From positions 8,251,001-8,315,000 of the forward strand of contig CM070629.1 in assembly GCA_036346255.1 (NCBI GenBank): a stretch of DNA of 64,000 nucleotides, read 5' to 3'. This document shows, piece by piece, positions 12,501 to 25,064 of this stretch. Position 1 is the first letter of the stretch, and the number at the start of each line of letters is the position of its first letter. The notes below the pieces were generated by a model. It saw nothing but the letters and a program-made list of their open reading frames with translations, was not told where the DNA came from and did no database searches. Made by a program: the position numbers and the translations under genes. The stretch comes from Ampelocalamus luodianensis (lineage: Eukaryota > Streptophyta > Magnoliopsida > Poales > Poaceae).

Positions 12501-13463
12501 CCGAGTGTGTGCAGCCGTGGGATTGCAAGAGGAATGCTGCCTGGGATTCGCGGTTGAATACGTCCTAGAATGACCGAGGGAATACGGCTTGGATTGCTGG
12601 GGGGATGTAGTCTAGAAGTCGTGAATGGATGCAACCTAAGTTGTTAGGGCATCCGGTTCGAAGGTTCTAGGGATATCCAGTTGGAATCCGAGGGTATTCA
12701 ACCCGGAAATGTTAGGAGTAGTCCGCCCAGAATTATCGAGTGGTTGCAGCCTTGGGATCGTCGGGTGAACGCAGCCCTGGAAAATGATATAGCATGAGGT
12801 GAATAGAACTTATATCTTTGTTGGAATGGATCGAGCCTTGGGTATTGTTCTCCACTAAAGGTGGATGGAACATTCGCTACTATTGTACAAAAACTCTGAA
12901 TTTTATTAAAACTTGGTTTAGTCAAAATGCTAGATCTCAGGATTTGTCTACTACTTAATCTATTTCAGCACTGGCTTTATGCAAATAAAAGAACCTCAAG
13001 CATTCCTTTGATTAACATTGCATATATTATAATTGTATTCTGTGTGTTGGTTCACTGAGTATGGCTATGTACTCATACTCGCTAAATGTTACCATTCAGT
13101 AAGTAAGAATGAAGAAGGATCCGTGGACGTTAATCAAAATTTTCAAGACAGGAGATTGAGAAGGCTAGGGACTTGGTCGTGAGCACCAGTCGATTGCCTG
13201 TGGGTATATCGCGATGATTCCACGTGTTGTATTTTAATTCTGCTTCCGCTGCTGTTCTTTAAAAAGGTATTTGGCCTGGTCGACTGTTATGCAAGTCAAA
13301 AGGCGTAAGGTATATTTACGCTTGTTTATTATTATACAATAGTTTTACATTTTCGAGATATGTGTTTGATATTCACTTATGTAACTATGGGCACTAGCTA
13401 CTAACCTAGGGACTGGTGTTGTGAACACAGAAGATTCCAAATGACAATTTTGGTTCTGACAAT
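9541..13463. repeat. Long AT-rich noncoding block, probable retroelement remains
   Basis: Nearly 4 kb without a recognisable coding region. It has TTAATTA-rich stretches, repeated variants of TTTGAAGTATTTCCTTCAT (about 11000-11280), and two partly duplicated segments around ACAGCCACC...GCATTAGGAAACCAC (about 12030-12200). The style resembles large non-autonomous LTR elements of grasses, but I found no LTR pair, PBS or target duplication, so the class is an inference. Confidence 0.35.
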
Positions 13464-13798
13464 AGCCTCACGGGCCGTGTCGGGTCGGTTTGAACACGGT
13501 TAGCCCGTCAAGCACAACACGATAGCCTCGTAGGCCTATTTATATATAGTTATAAAATTCAAAAACTATAAAATAAAATAATATAAATATTAAAAATGAA
13601 TGGGCCTAACGGACTAGGCCATACCGTGTCAGACCCGATACTATTCCTAACGCGTCGTGTCGGCCCGTTGAACTGAGGTCACGACCCAAACACGACATGA
13701 TGCGTCGGACCATACCGTACAACCCGTTTAGATGGTGGACGACCAACAGTAGTGTTTTTGCACCAGGCCGGCTGCCACAGCCTATCTGGCCACCTCTA
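13464..13798. mobile_element. hAT-like element, right part
   Basis: The right end reads, inverted, TAGAGGTGGCCAGATAGG, closely matching the left terminus of the complete hAT element at 24128 (TAGAGGTGGCCAAATCG). The interior is rich in GGGCC/GTCGTG motifs, as in that element. No matching left terminus or 8-bp duplication was found, so it is taken as 5' truncated and its left edge is approximate. Confidence 0.6.
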
Positions 13799-14219
13799 AG
13801 TGCAAGCACACTCCTCACAGTAGCACCGCTTCTCTCCGTGGTCATCGTGTTTCACGGGGGGCATATCTAGTGCAAACTCATGGTCCGTGCGAGCGCGCGA
13901 ACCTCGGTTCGCACGGTCTATTGAGTTGATGTTGCCCACTCTGAAACACTAGAGCATTGGTCGTCTCCTTGTCTCTGGTCCAGTCGTGGGTCGTCCTTCC
14001 CCGGCTATGTCTCCTGGTACTCCGGTGGTCATCACATGGTGGCCCGGCAAGGTATGGTACTCAAGTTCCTTGAGACAGCCCCGATTCTCGGGACCGCTAA
14101 ACCCTTCGCAACCGCTGAAGAATCTAGACCCGCCATTATATGTTAATGGAGTTTTGGTTATTAATAACAAATCTATTTATGAGACTAACACTCTTTTTGA
14201 TATATCTACTGTTTAGTAT

Positions 14220-14825
14220 CAAATGGATAAAGAGGTAAAAATCAAATGAGGTATGCTTTCCAAATGATAAATCTATTGGATATATCTATATATTTCTATA
14301 TCTCATGTTTAGTCTCAGTTGGATTTAAAGATCAAGAGGTATGCATTCGATTCATTGTATTATACCTTGTTGCATTCCTCAGGACACAAAATATAGGTTG
14401 AACTTCACCAAAAGATTAATTTGAATATGTGCATATGTCTTTATTACACACTTGTGTATGCACACATTTAGGGGGAGTTCACTTCATATTTTGTGATTTC
14501 ATTAGTACTGATCCATATTCTTTTGTCCACATATATTTAGGATCTTTACTTTGAAATATATCATTGAATATATTTAACTTATGTAGTTAATATATTCATA
14601 TGAGTATATGTAACTTGTGTAGTTTATATATACCCATATCTTTGAATATATACAACTAGTATAGTTCGTATATATCCATATGAGCATATGAGACTTGCGT
14701 AGTTCATATAAGCTCATATATCCTTTGAGTATATATAACTTATATAGTTCATATATACTCATACCAAATATATTCAATTATCTGTAATTGTGTTGGTTGT
14801 CATCAATTACCAAAGAGGGAAAGAT
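14220..14825 (+). mobile_element. 3' internal end of a Copia-like element
   Basis: Contains TTTAGGGGGAGTTCA near 14468, a tract seen in 3' noncoding regions of SIRE/Maximus-type Copia elements, and CAATTACCAAAGAGGGAAAGA directly before the LTR, a plausible polypurine tract. The 14566-14772 part is an array of about four diverged ~60-bp units, each with ATATA...TAGTTCATATATA. Gag and pol are absent, so the element is truncated. Confidence 0.55.
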
Positions 14826-16958
14826 TGTGGTATCTTGTCCCACCATTATTGGCTAATGGTTTGTTATGGTAATTAATGACAATCACCTTGTGGAACTAAC
14901 CATTTTTATATGAGTTGGTGAAATAGGTTATGTTCCATGTGATTGAAGACTTCGGATGATATCATGTGTTGATTGTCATCAAGTCAAAGATCGGGGAAAT
15001 GGAAATCATCATGTATTGATGATGTTCGAGTCGAGATCCCGAAGTGAAGAGCTTGGAGTAAAGGATGCATCATGAGTTGATGCATATCAAGTTCAAGAAG
15101 AGAAGATGATTATGAGTTGATCATCAAGTCGAGAAGAATCCATCATGTGTTGATAAAGGTCAAATGAAGAGTGCATCATGAGTTGATGCATGTCAAGACC
15201 TGAGATGAAAGATGTCATCATATGTTGATGGACATTAAGTCAATAACCAGGACTTGAAGCGAGGATGTGCGTCATCAAGCTTCAAGTGGTTGCGCAAAGG
15301 AAAAGGTATGACTAGCTAGGGCTAAGGATTTGTTCCTAGTCTTTACCGGTCTCGGTGGTTGGTTGGAGACCGGATTGCTAGAATAGGTTGTCGTACTATT
15401 AAGAGGGGTCTTAATCAGTAACTTGAGTTAGTCATATGTTGATAGCTCATTGTGTTTGCTCAAGCTCAACTTAACATGTTGCCTGTATTTGCGAATGCGT
15501 TTTGTAAATAGTTGTGACACATGGTTATTCCTTGTAGCATGTGACTATTGTTTGCGAATGTGTTTTGCAAACGGTTTAAGTCCATGTACCTTATTCCTTG
15601 TGGCGATGATTCTAAAAGTCGGCAAAATGTGTTTTTGTGATTTGTTGAGAATCTAGCATTCATCCCTTGTTTACATGTTGCGTCAATTGGCAAATATGTT
15701 TTGCAAATTGAGTTGAAGCAAATGTACAAAGTTTGATCTCGCCTTGGTATCATTGGCGGTCCGACCGCCTCTTGTAGCGATCGACCGCCATAGGTTGAGC
15801 GATTCGACCGACCTACGTTGTATCGTCGAGAATCGGTACTACGGAGCGCGGTAGTACCGGCGTTGAAACGGTACTACCGAGTGCGTAGTACCGAAATTTG
15901 TATGGCGGTATGTTTTTCCGTAAGAGATGTTTTCGGTTTGATCGGTTGCTCGATCGAAGCGGCCGACCGCCTCTCGCGCGGATCGGACGAGCGGCGGTCG
16001 ACCGACCATTGGTTGGCGGTCAGACCGATTGTGAGTCCAACGGCTAGTTTTATAGCCGTTGGCGCTTGGGCGGTCCGACTGGCCATTAGTTGGCGGTCAG
16101 ACCGGTTTTGTCCAGATTCTCTGGAATCTTCTCCCAACTGCTAGTTTTTGTGTGTGGGTTGTAAATACCCACCTTGGTTGTGTGAGGGAGAAGATGCTGG
16201 TGCCACATTGAGTTCCTTTGAGCTAAGAGCAAGCCCTCTACTCCCATTTGTGCATGTGTTGCACTTAGTGAGGTTTGAGAGGCAAATCCTATTGCATGTG
16301 TTGCATTAGGTGGTGGATTTAATATCCACGAGAGCTTTGACACTTGATTGGTTCAAGTGAAAGTTGGTGACTTGTTACTCTTGGTGTTTGCCACACCTAG
16401 ACGGCGTGGAGCGTCGTGTGCGGTGATCTTCTCAAGTGAAGCTTGTGAGAAGACCCGGGAGTTTGTGAGTGGCTTGGTGCTCGCCATCTCCGGAGTGGAG
16501 TAAGAGCAACCCTAGTGGAGCGAGGTGGTTGATACCTCGGAGGAAGGCTTAATTTGTGGAGCCGACCCAATTGGTTTGGGTTTCTCAACGTGGATTATGG
16601 GAGACCAAGCAAGTCTCCACCACCACAGTAAACATCATTGTGTCCCGTGTGCTTTTTGTGATTAGCTTTCATATGCTTTACTTTGTGCAATTTACATTCT
16701 TTATATAATTGCTTATTCATTTGTATGATTGCTATCTTGTATGTGCTTGGTTAATCATATCTTTAGTTGATAGCTTACAAGTCTTTACTAAATTGCTCTA
16801 TTTATTATTGACTTGTATTGTTGGTGCACTTAGTGAACTTGGTTGATTTAGGCTAAACCGAATTGATATTTAGCTTCCGCATTAGAAATCGGTTTTAGCT
16901 CTTAAAAGTTTTAAAACGCCTATTCACCCCCCCTCTAGTCGGCCTACTCGATCTTACA
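14826..16958 (+). repeat. LTR of a Copia-like element, about 2.1 kb
   Basis: Begins TGTGGTATCTTG just after the polypurine tract and ends CACCCCCCCTCTAGTCGGCC...ATCTTACA, an LTR end typical of grass SIRE/Maximus-type Copia elements. Inside are repeated CATCATGAGTTGATG units (about 15060-15240) and palindromic GGTACTACCG motifs (about 15830-15895). The segment TGTGGAGCC...GGCACCTAGACGGC-like is shared with the LTR at the end of the window. Class assigned from these end motifs by memory. Confidence 0.65.
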
Positions 16959-19900
16959 ACCGCCCAGGATGTACAGTTGTGAAGCAAATAGTATCTCAAG
17001 CAAGCTTCCGATTGCAACGAAAACCAGACTTTTATTAAACAAGGTTAAGGTTTAACAACCTGTTTTGACCTGACACGGGCATCCAAGCCCAAAGTTAAAT
17101 ATAATACAAGACAAAAGAACTTCAAACCACAGGTATGCTTGAGCGCAGTCGAGACCTAGTAACAGTAGTAATTGCCTTCTTGGGGTCCACCAAAATCTTG
17201 CTCACAAGGATCCTCTTCTGTAGATGTTTTGCAAATTGCAAGAATGACTACTACCACCGTACTCAACAAGCCGCATGGAAATGCTAAATAATTACATGCA
17301 AGGAGTTCAATGGATGGTTAGGGTTTACCATACCTGGCATATGTGGATGCACTTTGCATTTAAAACAATTTATAAAACAGTAAAACAATAATAAGTAATA
17401 GCATCAGGGGTTTATCAACAAACTCGATCACCAACTTAACATCTCAAAAACTCTACTTATGCCTCTGTACTGGAATCACCCATTGACACATCTTCTTTAA
17501 CCGGAAGCACGGTGTATTCGAATACCTTTGATTATTCACTCTATAGAGTTGCCCAACTTTACCCACAAGATATCTCATGCTCGTACTGTCAGTACATAGA
17601 CACGCAACACGTTAGCGTGCGACTGAGCTGAGATAACAAAGCCTTTTTACTGCTCAACCTTTCTAGTCTCTACCTGGTAGGTTCTTACTCCATATAGCTC
17701 GGGAGACCACTAACCGTTAGTGGAATTCGTACTCCGAGGCTGATGGGCTCATACCACTTGTGTGTAGACTACCGAGCGTCCACTTCCGCCCACCTCGCCA
17801 CACCCCGCCCCACGCTGCTCTATCATACAAGAGCACACGCCTTTCCATGTAGATATTCAATCGGAGAGCGTGTACTTAGCCAGGAGTAATGACCACGCTT
17901 GTGGTTGAGCGGTTTCTATGTGTCATTACTTTGGCACAAGATTCTTGTCCTTATCGTCATCCGGAGGCGATGGCCCAACACCAACTCGTGGCTGTCCACC
18001 TCCAGATCTCACTGATGACTCACTTTTATCAAGTCTATTGGGTTGCCCAACTTCCTGGATACAACCCTCAACTCTGCAACAAAACCATTGGCGAGTAGCC
18101 AATACTTGCTTTTGATTGATGAACACATTTTTGGTGATAAAGTTATTTATAGTATTCTATGTAAACTACGCTTGTCAATGTGAATATGGCCTACAAGAGT
18201 TGGGTGGGTTTGTTTGTGGGGTATTTAGGATTTATCTAATTGTCATGTCATTCAAAAGTATTATTTCAATATTTAAAGTAATTGGCACAAATACGGTAAT
18301 GAAAGTAATAAATACATGTATGAAATGTAGGTTCAAAATGATCAAAGAATGCGACTTGCCTTCTTGCACAAATTCTTCTTGGTTCTGATCTTGTCTGACG
18401 TCTTCTGGAGCTTGGTCGTTGATGTCGTGACCTAACGAGAAACAATACAATAAAACAATTCAAATAAAATCCGGCTCGACAAGGAATGAGCTGGGAACAA
18501 CAAGCAAGTAAATAAAAACAGAAAAGAAACACAAAGAAAGGTAGGTGGTGTGAGATGGTAGGAGTTTTATCTGGTGTTTAATTAGATTGAACGTAGCTGA
18601 GATTTGGATCCAAGTACAACAAAAATATTGTAAATGGATATAGAATCATAAAGGAAGGTGGTGTGTGATGATATGTATTTATTTGGAGTTTCATATGGCT
18701 GAACGGAGGTGAGATTTGGACTCACGGGCTCGAAACGGTTAAATTTGACATATAATGTCAAATTAGGATTTTGGGCGAACACATGCTGGATAGTGAACAG
18801 TACAAATTTTACTACTCACATCTGAACACGGATTAGTGAATGGTAATAGAATTCACTGTGTTGGCTATAAAGTACGGTAAGCAATATGAATAGTGAGAGG
18901 TTTCACCGTTTTCGGATTATGAACAGTGTTTTCGGTTTTCTTCGGGTGGATCGTAAATAGCTATTGTGCAATGGCCGGTGTTTGGGTTGATTTAAAAGAA
19001 TAGACAGTGAATGGGTTTTCTGGGTTCGAGGCGGTCAAATTTGACATGTAATGTCAAATTAGGGTTTTGGACGAAAAGGCGTCGGATGATGAATAGTACT
19101 ATTTAACTATTCATGTATGACAATGGATCAGTGGACAATAATTGAACTTACTGCCTTTATCTGAAATGAATAGTAGCTAGGGTTTACTGTGCATTTTTTG
19201 AATTTTTGTGAACAGGAGACTCTTTTTCAGTTGATGAACAGTAAAAGATTTACTGTGCACTAAATAGTGTTTGGGCTGCTTGTTTGAATAGTAAATGGGC
19301 GAATTTATTTATCGCCACCCACGCCCAAATTGGCCGTTTAAGCGCCCAGCCGCCCAACGCCGTGGCTTGAGTGCGCCGAGAGGCAGCCTTCGCGCCGCCC
19401 GAGTGGCGGCAGCGATTGTGGCGGCGGTGGTGGCCGGCGGCGAGAATGAGTGGTGCGGGGAGCACCATGGAGGTGAGGGGGTTCCATTTTTGGGTTTTGC
19501 CGGGGCTGAGGAGGCTTGGGAATGGGGTGGCGGCGCGGGTGGCGCACGACCGAGGTAGGGGAGCGGCGCGGCGGCGCTATGGCCAAGGTTCGGCCAAGGT
19601 GAGGGTTGCTTGAGCATCAGTGGGGTGGTAGGAGCTCGGGGGTGGTGGAGTTAGGGCTCGGGGATGGCTGTGGCGTGCTGGCGACGGTGACAGTGAGAGG
19701 AGCAGAGGAGGAGCTCGGTGCCGGCGAGCTCCGGTGAGGGAGGAGGGTGGGAAGGTTAGGGGAAAGGTTGACGGTGGTGAGGAAAAGCTTACAATGGCCT
19801 CAATTTGGAGCTTGGGTGGGCGGTGGCGGCGAATTGGAGTCGGGTTCGATGGAGAAGAAGAACAGTGGCGACGGCGATTCTCCAAAATTCGCCGGCTCTG

Positions 19901-20330
19901 GAGGGGAAGGGGTGAAGGGGAGGTGGTGTGGTGGAAGATGGAGATGAGGGCATGCTCTGGGTGCCCTTTTATAGGTCGAAGAGAGGCGGTGGGAGCAGGG
20001 CGCGGTGTGGGCAGCGGTATGGGCGGCGGCGACGTGGTTGGCGGGGGAAAGGTCGGGTGGTGCTGGGAGAGGAGAGGTGGCGGGGTGAGGTGGAGGCGAC
20101 GCTGGTGGTAGAAGACGCTGGAGGCGGTGCGTGGCACTGGAGGTGACGCTGCGGTCGTCGATTGCGGCGCGAGGCGGCGCTAGAGCTGGCGTCGGGAGGA
20201 AGGAAGAAGAAGGCGGCCGGGAGAAGAAGGCGTCTTCGGGCTGGCAAAGGCGGATTTCCCAATGGGGAAAGCGGAAAGGGGAGGAGTATTTCCAAAAAGG
20301 GAAAGAAAACTGAAAATCCGGCAAAAAATT
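16959..20330 (-). repeat. Noncoding retroelement-like block, minus orientation
   Basis: Starts right after the LTR. 16970-18130 resembles, inverted, the kind of sequence in the 12-13 kb region; 18780-19300 carries many GAATAGTGAACAGTA motifs; 19290-20330 is GC-rich with frames open in several phases. A 25-bp motif, GTCAAATTTGACAT-like, recurs at about 18740 and 19037. No LTR pair or protein domain was found, so this is tentatively a large non-autonomous LTR element. Confidence 0.35.
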
Positions 20331-21416
20331 TCAAAATTTTTGAAATCTGAAATTTTTGGGTTATTTCATTCCTGTACCTTCGGATGATCCATGCATGTCG
20401 TCCCAACTCCCAAGATGTTGTAGGTACAACACTTTGCAGCGCATCACAAGGGAGCATGGACGGATCTAGAAAAATCAATCGCGGGTCACTGATGTCACCA
20501 AACGCTAATCTCACTTATTTATAGAGTAACATTTTGTATACCTAATGCACTATCATAAATTATGAATAAAATTATCGCGGTCACGTGACGCCGGCCGCTA
20601 TATTTAGATCTGCCCTGCAAGGGAGCATACCTCTTACAACAATGAAGAGTAGTAGACCAGAAATGCCGCAAAAAAATTGTAACATCAGCAGTAAGGCACA
20701 GTCCGGCACGCCAGCCATGTACGCAATGGCAGAAATGTGGCTATAATACGAGCACACAGCATCAAGGGCAACGCCAACTGCTCGAGTACTGTTCCAGGCT
20801 CACAGGTCGCAGCAAGCATCTCTGAACTTCAACAACGTATAGATTGAGTAGTAGAGGAACAACCAGAATGCAAATCAGTACTGCACTAGATCATTTGCTG
20901 ACGAAATATAAGCAAGGGAGGGAGGTAACAGCAGCATGCATTATCCACATGATACAGAAATGCACATCAAGACACGATGCAGATATCAGTACAGCCACTT
21001 GACCCTACGCAGACGCAGTCTGTAAGACGTTGGACCCAATCGTCGGAGATTGTTTTGGCAAGTCCACCTCTTACTCTTGGCAGTGGTTAGTTACAGACTC
21101 GGTTCATTAAAAAAAAAGGTTAATATACATAGCACCGATCAGGAAGAACTGAACGTTCCAATGACATTCCAAGTGACCTACACATAATACAGAAGTTGAA
21201 CCAACCTATTTGAGCCATCACAACTTATGCATGCTTTCATTGCCTAAATCAGTTTCTTGTTAATTGTTGTCCCTCCATTCCTCATTTGTCAAGAGAGCAT
21301 TACAATTCCCCCACTTCGTTCCATCTCAATAGGAGGAACCACATGAATATTTGTATGACTTCAGGAAAGATAGTGATATTCAAATTATTTGGTTCAAACA
21401 TTTCAGAGAATGGTTA
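20331..21416. other. 3' flank of the PPR gene
   Basis: Mixed sequence, probably including the PPR 3'UTR nearest 21416. No gene or bounded element recognised. Confidence 0.5.
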
Positions 21417-23859
21417 CTATGCCAAAGGTCCTCCCCTCCGCACCCGAATGCGCTCACCATTGAAATGGATGTACTTCCATTTTTTCAAGTATTTCTCAAG
21501 GACAAGCTTTTGTTTATCTTCCTGGCCTAAAGTCACAAATGCCCTACCAATCCTTCTTGTTGTATCCTCATCTGGATGCACCCCTAATTCCTCCATGTCA
21601 GCATATATCTGAAATTGGCAAGGAGAAAAATAAGACTTTTAACTCTAGCCAACCAGCTAGACATAATCTACCTACTTTTCAGCACTAAAGCATAGATTTG
21701 ACTCATAATTATTATCATTGAATTGGTCATCTAGCAGTCAATACAGAAGGAATACAAGACACTCAACCAGCTTGAAATGAACCACATATTAAGAATTCCG
21801 GGAGGTTAAGAAGTAAAGGTTGCCTAAGCCTACAAGATATATAAAAACAAATCACATATCACCTCCAAAACTTTGTCTAGAAGATGGCGACTGTCATACA
21901 TCAGGATCATCCGAGAGAACAACCTCTTGGGCACTGAGCGTGTGTGAGTTTGTATGATAGTATTCCAAATTGACCCGGCCTCATCTACTCTTCCATCCAT
22001 AAAAAGAGCCAACAGCAGTGCATCATATGTTGTCCATGTTAGCACCTGGCCTTTGCTCATCAACCACTTGGTTACCTGTGGAAAACATTAAAAATTGACA
22101 GGTAAATGAGAAAATGAGCTTGCTATCAAAAGCTGCAATAACATAACTCCAAACTCCAAAGAGGAAATCACTATACTGTTAACAGACTAGCAACTAATAG
22201 CTTTAGTCGGTAATGACCTTACCTGGATGATTCGTAGCCACTGTCTTCGCCTTTTCAACATTTCCAAAGCTTTTGCTGCTGCTATAATAGGAAATTCGGG
22301 CTCAAAAGCAGTCCACTTATCCAATGCACCATAAACAGCTTCTTTTTCATTTGGCAACTTTGAAACCTAAGAGAGATGGTTCCACAGACTGATTTGAGAA
22401 CACATCAGTTTCTTAAGCCCGATAATATCATTGTTACAAAAATGAATGCTTACTAATCAAAGCGTAGCTCAAGAGAAAATATGATAACAGAAGGGACTAT
22501 TTTGTTAAACTGATTTCACACGATGAACAAGGAAATGTAAAAAACAACAGCATGACAGAATGGCGTTATATCTTACAGTAGTAACGAGACGGAGAGCCTT
22601 CTTCACTGACCCAGCTGAATCCTTCCTAATCCACAAATGGTGTTCCTTGTTTGGCTTCTTTGACACCCTATGACCATAATAAATGCAAATTTAATTTGCT
22701 AGCTAATGAAGAACAAGTCTGGTAGACATGACCATAAAGACAGCTCATACAATGGGTCAAATTATATGATTGTAGACAACACACAATCTTTAATGCTTTT
22801 CTTAATTCGCTATAGTGAAGAACTCTCTCTTCATTCTCTTCCATCCACCTCAGTCAGAACGCACATCATAATCTCGGCAGCAGTTTCTGCAAACTGAAAG
22901 ACCGGCATAAATCCAGAATCCAGATGGTGCATGCAAGTCAAAACCCTCATCAAGAGCAGAAAGGGAGACCTGACCTACTTGCATCACACGTGTTAGCTTT
23001 TCTTAGAGCCATTGTTTTAAAAAAAAAGTTTCAAGGAAACCAGCAAAGAGCGTTGCAGCGCTGCGAATCTGCCAAATTACAACATCTAAAACTGTAAATG
23101 CAGATGAATCAATTTATCTAGCAGAATTCCTGATAATCAAGTGAAATATTACGCTGCAGGACTTTTTCATTTGGTCATTTCCCTTGCAAGAATCCTATAA
23201 GTAATACTAACATCAAATGCCACAATAAGTGTGTAAATAAAGAATCTCCGCCTAAAACCGTATCTTAGAATCCAGAACAGAGCTTCTTCTCACAATACGA
23301 ATATAAGACAAGCTGTACCGATCAGCAAAACAGTCTTCAACTGCCTCATATATGTTCAAATTACTCCCCTAAACTCTTCGTGTATCTCGAACTGCGTCAA
23401 CAAATTGTGCCAAACAAATCAGGGGGCAAAGCTTGTACGGAATTCCTTTAATCGAAAACTAAAGAATTGCACTCCTAGATTACATCGAAACGTATTTCTA
23501 ACCATTCAACTCCTCGATTACACCACAGAATAAATACTGACGAGTAACGGACGACTCAGGAGACGCACAGAGCGGAGGTACCGAACAGTCCAACCCAATC
23601 CCATCACAAATCCGCAGCTCGAGCCGCCTACTAGCAACTCCCGAAGCACGCACAACGGCACAAATCAGCCACGCCACCAAGACCACGCCCAGACCAACCA
23701 AAAAGCTAAAGGAGAAGAAGAAGCTTATCCCACTTACAGCGCTCGACTGCCGGTAGGGCCTCCTCCTCCTCGTCCACGTCCTCCTCTGCTCGTCGCACTC
23801 GCCGGTGGCGGCGTCGCCGCGAGGCGCGGCCCGAGGCGGAGGCCGAAGGCTCCTGCCAT
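21417..23859 (-). CDS. Plastid-type PPR protein, At4g18975-like, five exons
   Basis: Coding exons on the minus strand: 23859-23738, 22667-22577, 22366-22223, 22075-21863, 21608-21417. All are GT-AG with consistent phases, totalling 762 nt (253 residues). Exon 1 encodes an Ala/Arg/Gly-rich leader of 40 residues, a plausible plastid transit peptide. Then come VSKKPNKEHHLWIRKDSAGS (about 42-61), the conserved VSKLPNEKEAVYGALDKW block (about 72-89), and helical repeats including TYDALLLALFMDGRVDEA and YADMEELGVHPDEDT. It ends with IHFNGERIRVRR near the C-terminus. This order matches, from memory, Arabidopsis At4g18975, a short PPR protein annotated as chloroplastic. RNA-binding function is inferred from the family and its target is unknown. 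The exon 1 to exon 2 join leaves phase 2, which the next exon completes, supporting the chosen ATG. Confidence 0.85.
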
Positions 23860-24119
23860 CACCGCAGCTCCGTGGTGAACAGGTGGGCTACGGAAACCGA
23901 AAAAGAGATAGCGGCCCAGTTTTAAAGGGAAAAAATTCTTAGGGGGAGGATATAGTGAGGCCCTCCCCCCACACATCCAACGGCTCAGCGGTTCAGCGAT
24001 CCAATATTTTATATTTCTGAGATATCGTGAACAAAAGTACAAAAAGAAATATAACGTCGAAATTAGAGATTTTAAGGAATCAATGCTGCATGCGGGAAAA
24101 AACCAATGTAATTCCATTA
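23860..24119 (-). promoter_or_regulatory. Upstream region of the PPR gene
   Basis: No TATA box in the expected position. The first 100 bp upstream of the ATG are mixed, with an A-run and a GGGGGAGG run. Promoter role is by position only. Confidence 0.3.
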
Positions 24120-24127
24120 CAAGAAAA

Positions 24128-24706
24128 TAGAGGTGGCCAAATCGATGGCAGGGGCCACTCAGGCACGACCCGGTTAAATAAGTGGATCGTGTCGTGTCGA
24201 TTCGTGGGGTTAGCCATCGACCTAGGTACGCCACGCTGAGCTCACAGGTCGTGCCGTGTCGGCCCGAGCATGATTAGCTCGATAGGCCGACAGGTCCGTG
24301 TAGCATGTGTATCGTGCCTCCGATGGCTTCGCCGCCACCGTCATGTGTCGCCGTGGGAGCCGTCGCTAGGAGTCGCTGCAGGGGCTAGTGCCAGAGCTAG
24401 AGCGGCAGTGAGGTGGAGGAGGGAGTCGAGCGGGAGGGACGACAGTGGCGATGTGGCCAAGAGGAGCGGGAGGGACGACGGGCAAGTGCTTCTTGGGGCC
24501 AAGAACTGCCTACGTGGTGGCCTCCATCGCGGGCGACGTTGTGAGGTTTGACCTAGGTCGAGCAGGCTCGCTAGACCGGGGTATCGACCTAAGCATGACA
24601 AGCCTCATCGAGCTGTGCCGGTCAGGCCCGACTATGTTGCCAAGTCGGGCCAATACTCTTGTGTCGTGGGCCAACCTGGTAGGCATGACCTATTTGGAAA
24701 CCTCAA
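24128..24706. mobile_element. Non-autonomous hAT element, 579 bp
   Basis: Left end TAGAGGTGGCCAAATCG and inverted right end TTGAGGTTTCCAAATAGG form an imperfect TIR. Flanking octamers are CAAGAAAA (24120-24127) and CAAGCAAA (24707-24714), an 8-bp duplication with one mismatch. The interior is GC-rich with GTCGTGTCG/GGGCC motifs and no transposase. It lies just upstream of the PPR gene. Confidence 0.75.
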
Positions 24707-24714
24707 CAAGCAAA

Positions 24715-25054
24715 CATTAGTTTCCCATTAAAAATGTCTAATCTAGCTCATAATTGAAGCACCAAGCTCTAGTCTTCACCTAATCTACATGGGATCTTAC
24801 CAAATCGAGCTATCTCCGTCGAGATTCGCCCACTCACTTGATGCTGAAGTCAAGCCGTCATGGCCGAAGTCTCATGGCGAAGCTATCACCGCTATCAACC
24901 TCATGCCAATGCCACCAACACCAATGCTGCCAACGGCGGGAGGATGACCATGGCTCTTGGATATGGGTGGATGACGAGGTAGCTCGGCGATGGAGAATAG
25001 CATCAACTAGCCTTGGATTTGGGAGAGAGAAGTAGAGGGGAAGCAGACTATAAG
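24715..25054. other. Spacer between hAT and MULE elements
   Basis: About 340 bp without gene or bounded repeat. Confidence 0.5.
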
Positions 25055-25064
25055 ATAATTGATG

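Noticed and set aside
19250..20514. Long Pro/Arg-rich frames on both strands
   Set aside because: GC-rich composition artefact inside a retroelement-like block.
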